Assembly: GCA_049516395.1 (NCBI GenBank)
Contig: JBEKTD010000007.1
Span: 71,046 to 135,045, forward strand
DNA from: Fen-1362 sp049516395
GTDB taxonomy: Bacteria; Planctomycetota; Phycisphaerae; Sedimentisphaerales; Anaerobacaceae
Direction: 5' to 3'
Length of the DNA: 64,000 nucleotides
Made by a program: the position numbers and the translations under genes. The notes under the pieces were generated by a model that saw nothing but the letters and a program-made list of their open reading frames with translations, was not told the DNA's origin and ran no database searches. Shown piece after piece: positions 59,546 through 64,000 of the stretch (position 1 is the first letter of the stretch; every line of letters begins with the position of its first letter).

Positions 59546-60625
59546 ATGAACGAGTTTGGACAACAACCGAATAAGCATCAGAGGCGGCCAAGATACAGCG
59601 GGACGCACCCGAAGCATTTCAATGAAAAATACAAGGAGCATAATCTTGCGGCCCACCCGGAAATCAAAGAGCATCTGCGTGCCAAGGGCAAAACGCCCGC
59701 AGGCACACACGTGCCCGTCCTCGTCGAAGAGGTAATGGCATGCCTGAATCCCAAGCCCGGTGAAATCGTCGCTGACTGCACAGTTGGTTACGGGGGCCAC
59801 GCATCCGAATTTCTCAAACGCATAGGCCCAACAGGAAAACTGATTGCGATAGACGCGGACAACACGGAATTAGAACGCACACGCAATCGGCTAAGCAAAG
59901 ATAATGCACCGGTGAGTTTTCATCACAGCAATTTCGCTGGGTTAGCAAAGGTTTTGAAAAAAGAAGAACTCGCGGGCTGCGATATAATCTTTGCGGATTT
60001 GGGCGTTTCGAGTATGCAAATCGATAATCCGCAGCGAGGGATGAGCTACAAGCACGCTGGATTAATCGATATGCGGATGGACAGCCGGCTAAAACAGACC
60101 GGGGCGGATTTGCTCAATACATTAAACGAGGAAGAATTGTCGAAGGCGTTTTTGGAACTGGCGGATGAGCCGGACCATAAGAAAATCGCAGAGTTTATTG
60201 TCAACCAGCGGAAAGTTGCCCCGATTACGCAGACCGACCAGTTGATACGAATAATTTTCAGCGTAAAAGGATTGACCGAAAAACTCTGGAAAAAGCAGAA
60301 CCGCTCAGGATTCGGCAAGCTGCACCCTGCCGCGCGGACGTTCCAGGCGCTGCGCATATTAGTCAATGACGAGCTTGGCTCATTGAAAGAGCTATTGAGA
60401 ATCGCGCAATACTGCCTGAAGCCGGGCGGGCGAATCGGGATAATAAGTTTTCACAGCGGCGAGGACCGGCTTGTAAAGCGGTGGTTTCGAGACAACGTCC
60501 GGGCGGGCATATACCAGACGGCCTCACCGGACGCGATTGTGCCGAGAACAAAAGAGATTATGTCGAACCCGCGCAGTTCGTCGGCCAAATTCCGATGGGC
60601 GGTAATAAAATCGCAGGATTTATAA
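59546..60625 (+). CDS. rsmH: 16S rRNA (cytosine(1402)-N(4))-methyltransferase
   Basis: This 359-residue protein is the MraW-type SAM methyltransferase of the ribosome decoding site. Motifs: HVPVLVEEVMACL, VADCTVGYGGHASEFLKR (SAM loop), IIFADLGVSSMQIDNPQRGM, GLIDMRMD, HPAARTFQALRI, ISFHSGEDRLVKRWFR, and NPRSSSAKFRWAV. About 55 residues precede the conserved start, basic and polar, unusual for the family. Two starts are possible: ATG 59546 or TTG 59522, the latter overlapping the GH28 stop. Usually rsmH lies in the dcw cluster with ftsL; here it is separated from murC-ftsQ by 24 kb. Confidence 0.94.
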   Translation: MNEFGQQPNKHQRRPRYSGTHPKHFNEKYKEHNLAAHPEIKEHLRAKGKTPAGTHVPVLVEEVMACLNPKPGEIVADCTVGYGGHASEFLKRIGPTGKLIAIDADNTELERTRNRLSKDNAPVSFHHSNFAGLAKVLKKEELAGCDIIFADLGVSSMQIDNPQRGMSYKHAGLIDMRMDSRLKQTGADLLNTLNEEELSKAFLELADEPDHKKIAEFIVNQRKVAPITQTDQLIRIIFSVKGLTEKLWKKQNRSGFGKLHPAARTFQALRILVNDELGSLKELLRIAQYCLKPGGRIGIISFHSGEDRLVKRWFRDNVRAGIYQTASPDAIVPRTKEIMSNPRSSSAKFRWAVIKSQDL

Positions 60626-60790
60626 AACCCCGCATTAAAATGCGGAGCTAAACAAAAATCCGCGTTAACCCCGTCAAATGTGTTTATCCTGTGGGATGCG
60701 TCTTTTGCTATCCCATCGGGGCCTATCTCACGGGGTAAATCTGGGCAATCTGTGGTTGACTTTCTTTCATAAGATTTTGCAATTTTGGTC

Positions 60791-60819
60791 TTGACTGGCG
60801 GGGTGAAAATGGTTCTATT
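60791..60819 (+). promoter_or_regulatory. Possible promoter of OmpA-like gene
   Basis: TTGACT (60791-60796), 17 bases, then TCTATT (60814-60819). It is followed by a CCCGG-AACG-CCGGG hairpin in the leader. Weak -10, so tentative. Confidence 0.3.
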
Positions 60820-60893
60820 TGTGTAGAAGTCCCGGAACGCCGGGAGATGATAAAAAGGATTTGTCAGTCAAGCGCGCTTGAAAGGATGATAAG

Positions 60894-61673
60894 ATGCGAC
60901 TCGCCACGGTTTCAGTAATCAGTATCGTATGTGCTGCAATGATATTTGCCAGCGGTTGTGTAAATGAACAGCAGTACAAAGACCTCAAACTGCAAAACTC
61001 CGCGCAGGAAAGACGCATAAAAGAGCTTGAAGGCCAGGTGCAGGCAGCGAATCTGGAGCTTGAGCAGGCCAAGAGGCAAATCGAGGCATTAGGCGGCAAA
61101 GGTAACGTTGAAATGCAGGCCCTGCAGCAGAAAGTCGCGGCTTTGGAAGAAGATATCGCAAAGAAGAAGGCCCTCATTGAGGCAATGCAAAAACAACTGG
61201 GTGGCGCAACTCAACTGCCCGCGGAGTTATCTTCGATGCTTGAGGACTGGGCAAAAGGAAGCGATTTGGTCAGCTTCGACGCGGCGAGGGGTATTGTGAA
61301 ATTCAAGAGCGATTTGCTATTCGAGAAGGGCAGCGACGAAGTAGCGCCATCGGCTTTGGAGTCAGTGAAGTCGCTTTGCACGATTCTTAATACGGACCAG
61401 GCCAAGGAATTCGATATTATAATCGCTGGGCATACGGATGACCTGCCGATTTTGAAGCCAGAGACAAAGGCAAAACACCCGAGCAACTGGTATCTGTCGG
61501 CACACAGGGCTATAACGGTTCTGGACACTATGACGGCCAACGGTATTGTGCCAGAACGCGCGAGTATCAGGGGATTCGGCGAATTCAGACCGGTCGTGCC
61601 AAACGAGCTGAACAAGAAGGGCAACCCGCAAAACAGGCGAGTTGAGATTTACATCGTCCCGAAGGGCATGTAA
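60894..61673 (+). CDS. OmpA-family coiled-coil lipoprotein
   Basis: This is a protein of 259 residues. The signal peptide ends MIFASGC (lipobox A-S-G-C). A coiled coil (about 30-105; QERRIKELEGQVQAANLELE) follows, then an OmpA/MotB domain (about 130-255): IVKFKSDLLFEKGSDEVAPS, FDIIIAGHTDDLPI, NWYLSAHRAITVLDTM, SIRGFGEFRPVVPN and NRRVEIYIVP. The domain binds peptidoglycan in Pal-like proteins. AAGGATGATAAG lies just before the ATG. It is 23 bases upstream of ndk, likely in one operon. Confidence 0.93.
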   Translation: MRLATVSVISIVCAAMIFASGCVNEQQYKDLKLQNSAQERRIKELEGQVQAANLELEQAKRQIEALGGKGNVEMQALQQKVAALEEDIAKKKALIEAMQKQLGGATQLPAELSSMLEDWAKGSDLVSFDAARGIVKFKSDLLFEKGSDEVAPSALESVKSLCTILNTDQAKEFDIIIAGHTDDLPILKPETKAKHPSNWYLSAHRAITVLDTMTANGIVPERASIRGFGEFRPVVPNELNKKGNPQNRRVEIYIVPKGM

Positions 61674-61696
61674 CACGATAACGGTCGAAATTCGCA

Positions 61697-62158
61697 ATGG
61701 CTGACAGAACGCTGATAATTATCAAGCCGGATGGGGTGCAGCGGCATCTTATCGGGGAAATCATAGGCCGATTCGAAAAGAAGGGCCTGAAACTTGTCGC
61801 GGCCAAATTCTTAAAACCAGACAATACTATCGCAACCAAACTCTATGCGATTCATAAAGGCAAACCCTTTTACGATGGTCTGGTAAAATTCCTCTGCTCA
61901 TCGCCTGTGCTAGCAATGGTATGGGAAGCCCAGGGGGTAATCGAAATCGCCCGCCGGATGCTCGGTTCGACATTCGGCTATGAGGCAGTATCGGGAACAA
62001 TTCGCGGCGATTTGGGCTGTTCGAGGGGCTTCAATCTTGTTCACGGTTCAGACAGCACGCAATCAGCCGATTATGAAATCCCGATATTTTTCCGGCCTGA
62101 AGAAATAGTGAATTACGAGTTCGCGGACGAACACTGGCTATACGGCAAAAACGAGTAA
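61697..62158 (+). CDS. ndk: Nucleoside diphosphate kinase
   Basis: This is a 153-residue enzyme that transfers the terminal phosphate from NTP to NDP. Typical pieces: RTLIIIKPDGVQRHLIGEII, GLKLVAAKFL, FYDGLVKFLCSSPVLAMVWE, TIRGDLGCSRGFNLVHGSDS with the catalytic His, and an end WLYGKNE. Length is standard. It follows the OmpA-like gene by 23 bases. Terminator-like hairpin follows. Confidence 0.97.
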   Translation: MADRTLIIIKPDGVQRHLIGEIIGRFEKKGLKLVAAKFLKPDNTIATKLYAIHKGKPFYDGLVKFLCSSPVLAMVWEAQGVIEIARRMLGSTFGYEAVSGTIRGDLGCSRGFNLVHGSDSTQSADYEIPIFFRPEEIVNYEFADEHWLYGKNE

Positions 62159-62182
62159 AACCGAACCGGTCTTCACAAAATA

Positions 62183-62220
62183 AAAGGCCGTCGTCTCCAT
62201 ACAAGGAAACGACGGCCTTT
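62183..62220 (-). terminator. Hairpin between convergent ndk and InlB-repeat gene
   Basis: AAAGGCCGTCGT (62183-62194) pairs with ACGACGGCCTTT (62209-62220), a 12-bp perfect stem. On the minus strand TTTTATTTTG follows, so it best terminates the minus-strand gene; it may also serve ndk. Confidence 0.8.
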
Positions 62221-62260
62221 AAAATTTAAAACTCAACAATACGTTTACAAGCCCGGTTTT

Positions 62261-64000
62261 TTAGTCACCCCATACGTTGCCGAAAATCGCGAAATCCGTA
62301 AAGTCAACGGTTCCGTCGGCATCGAAATCGCCTGGGATAGGTGTCTCTGAACCGGTCATCAGCCAGTTATCGCACATCACTTTAACATCGCCAAGGTCAA
62401 TATAGCCATCACAGTCAAGGTCGTAGATGTTGTCCGCTGTGTAGTTTTGCCCGGCCTGGTCAACCAGCACATCAACATAACTCCCATTGCCCGGTATAAA
62501 CGTAAAGTGCTTTTTGGTCAGCGTTACCGTACCTGTCCAGGCGTAACTAACCCAGACCTCATAGAAACCATTGGCATCGGTCATGGCCTGCCCGCCGCCA
62601 TTGTCCGCGCTAACCAGCACATCGCTGATGGGCACGTTGCATTTGTTCGTGATGTAGCCGGTGATTTTGAACGTGAGCAGAGTGCCGGCATAGTTCTGGC
62701 CTGCGAAATCCGCGTTGACATCTTCGTAGCTTATGCCGTTCGGTTCGAAGGCATAGGCATACTTAGCGAGGGTTACTTTCCCCGACCAGTTGTAATCAAC
62801 CCAGACCTCATAGTAACCGCCTGAATCCGTCAGCGAGGAACTGCCGCCGTACTTGCTTGTCCATGGTCCGCCGCCGTTTTCGGTAGAGACGCTGACATTG
62901 CTTATCGGCGTGGAATTGCCAGAATCAAGCACATAGCCGGCAATCTTAAAGGTCATAAGTGTGGCCGTGTAATTCACATCGTTGTAACTCTGCGTAATAT
63001 TGTTGTATGTATTGCTGCCTGGCTCAAAGACATATCCTTCCTTCTCAGGAGCGATGACGCCCGACCAGCCATAGTCGGCCGATAATTCGTAGTAGCCGTT
63101 TACATCTGTCAGGGTATTAGTATCACCTATTGACATCAGCACGTCTTTGACCGGCGTGTTACCATCAATCTCAACCACGTAACCGGAAATCGAGAAGACA
63201 ATCCTGCTGAACGTCACGGCAACCGTATGAGTAGTTGTGATATTGCTCAACGTGTAAGTCGTGCCGCCCGTCTGTATGTCAGTGCCATCCAAAGTCCACT
63301 TGTCAACCTCGTAACCAGTAGTCGGCGTCGCGGTGAACAATTGCGATGAGCCATAATCCTTGGTGATATCGCCCATCGGATCAATACTGCCATTAGCGTC
63401 TGTAGAAGCGGTCACGGTGTATGTAAATATCTTGAAGCTGACAGCAATAGTATGGGTCGCCGTGATTGTATTTAACGTGTAAGTTGTGCCGCCTGTCTGG
63501 GCATCAGCACCATCCAAAGTCCACTTATCGACCTCGTAACCAGTAGCCGGCGTAGCGGTGAACAATTGCGATGAGCCGTAATCCTTGGTTGTATCGCCGC
63601 TTGGCGCTACAGTACCGTTAGCACCTGCTGTGCCGGTGACTACGTAAGTCATAATCTTGAAGCTCACAGCAACGGTGTGGGTCGCCGTGATATTGCTTAA
63701 CGTGTAAGTTGTGCCGCCTGTCTGGGCATCAGCGCCATCTAAAGTCCACTTGTCAACCTCATAACCCGTTGCAGGAGTGGCTGTAAACAGCTGGCTTGAG
63801 CCGTAGTCCTTGGTCGTATCGCCGCTCGGCGCCACAGTACCATTGGTGCCGGCTGTGCCTGTTACCGTGTATGTGAGTATCTTGAAGCTGACAGCAACGG
63901 TATGAGTAGCCGTGATATTGCTTAACGTGTAAGTTGTGCCGCCCGTCTGGGCATCAGCGCCGTCAACCTGCCACTTGTCAACCGTGTAGCCCGTATTGGC
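62261..64000 (-). CDS. Exported InlB-repeat protein with dockerin end (5' end beyond window)
   Basis: The frame is open to the right edge, so at least 579 residues are seen and the N-terminus is missing. Three whole and one partial unit of about 76 residues form a divergent InlB B-repeat array (KDYGSSQLFTATPATGYEVD, KWTLDGADAQTGGTTYTLSN). Three carboxypeptidase-regulatory-like domains follow (ISGYVVEIDGNTPVKDVLMS; IAGYVLDSGNSTPISNVSVS; ITGYITNKCNVPISDVLVSA). The end is a type I dockerin: DLDCDGYIDLGDVKVMCDNW and DFDADGTVDFTDFAIFGNVW. Repeat DNA is nearly identical. Probably a large surface adhesin. Confidence 0.88.
   Translation of the reverse strand, partial: ANTGYTVDKWQVDGADAQTGGTTYTLSNITATHTVAVSFKILTYTVTGTAGTNGTVAPSGDTTKDYGSSQLFTATPATGYEVDKWTLDGADAQTGGTTYTLSNITATHTVAVSFKIMTYVVTGTAGANGTVAPSGDTTKDYGSSQLFTATPATGYEVDKWTLDGADAQTGGTTYTLNTITATHTIAVSFKIFTYTVTASTDANGSIDPMGDITKDYGSSQLFTATPTTGYEVDKWTLDGTDIQTGGTTYTLSNITTTHTVAVTFSRIVFSISGYVVEIDGNTPVKDVLMSIGDTNTLTDVNGYYELSADYGWSGVIAPEKEGYVFEPGSNTYNNITQSYNDVNYTATLMTFKIAGYVLDSGNSTPISNVSVSTENGGGPWTSKYGGSSSLTDSGGYYEVWVDYNWSGKVTLAKYAYAFEPNGISYEDVNADFAGQNYAGTLLTFKITGYITNKCNVPISDVLVSADNGGGQAMTDANGFYEVWVSYAWTGTVTLTKKHFTFIPGNGSYVDVLVDQAGQNYTADNIYDLDCDGYIDLGDVKVMCDNWLMTGSETPIPGDFDADGTVDFTDFAIFGNVWGD

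Noticed and set aside
1..64000. tRNA, rRNA or complete insertion sequence
   Set aside because: Read on both strands for the GGTTCGAATCC-type arm, rRNA landmarks and DDE transposase motifs; none was found. A dedicated search such as tRNAscan-SE or Infernal would be decisive.

Overview
This window looks like part of a Planctomycetota chromosome, most likely of the Phycisphaerae/Sedimentisphaerales type. That placement is inferred from gene content, because no rRNA or marker comparison was possible. The supporting traits are seen directly: many exported proteins with dockerin-like ends (DFEDFAxLASHWL pattern), GLUG-repeat proteins, two PEP-CTERM proteins, pseudopilins with DUF1559-like tails, a Ser/Thr kinase with an N-terminal zf-HC2 finger, an FHA protein, and intergenic regions full of dispersed short repeats. 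No rRNA, tRNA, CRISPR array or complete insertion sequence was recognised.

Layout. 0-14.4 kb is an accessory/secretome region. It holds a His-rich repeat protein, an FHA protein, a large Pmp-type beta-helix protein with dockerin, a pseudopilin coupled to a zinc-finger kinase, a divergent sigma factor with a four-finger transmembrane anti-sigma-like protein, a second pseudopilin, an exported C39-peptidase protein ending in a double-glycine leader plus Cys-rich tail, and a small dockerin protein. 14.5-18 kb has a WYL regulator, two small unknown proteins and an aldo/keto reductase. 18.3-22.1 kb carries two tandem GLUG/dockerin paralogues. 22.4-30.7 kb has a membrane TPR-like protein, ispD, a membrane protein/HTH pair, two HNH genes, a HAF-repeat PEP-CTERM protein and a membrane protein. 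30.9-35.2 kb is a cell-wall/division operon, murC-murB-ddl-ftsQ-like.

35.3-47 kb mixes a PPC-domain lipoprotein, a PEP-CTERM beta-propeller, a phosphorylase-like glycosyltransferase, a WecA/TagO-type transferase, a double YkgJ protein, surE, nnrE, a coiled-coil BRCT-like protein and an RluB-type pseudouridine synthase. 47-54.3 kb is a minus-strand secretome block: a GLUG protein, a GH5-like hydrolase and a C10 peptidase. Its two outer members share a C-terminal domain of about 265 residues, and a fragment of a third copy lies between them. 54.8-62.2 kb contains an HTH membrane protein, an OLD-family ATPase/TOPRIM nuclease, a GH28 enzyme, rsmH, an OmpA-like lipoprotein and ndk. The right edge is a truncated InlB-repeat/dockerin protein.

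The strongest novelty candidate is the protein at 11652-13454. It joins a Sec signal, a C39-type peptidase domain with an intact Cys/His/Asp set, a textbook double-glycine leader and an 83-residue nine-cysteine tail in one chain, which suggests self-processing outside the cytoplasm. Other notable points are a GT35-like protein lacking the PLP lysine, the shared C-terminal domain with its fragment, intergenic repeats captured into coding sequence, and an in-frame stop truncating a dockerin.
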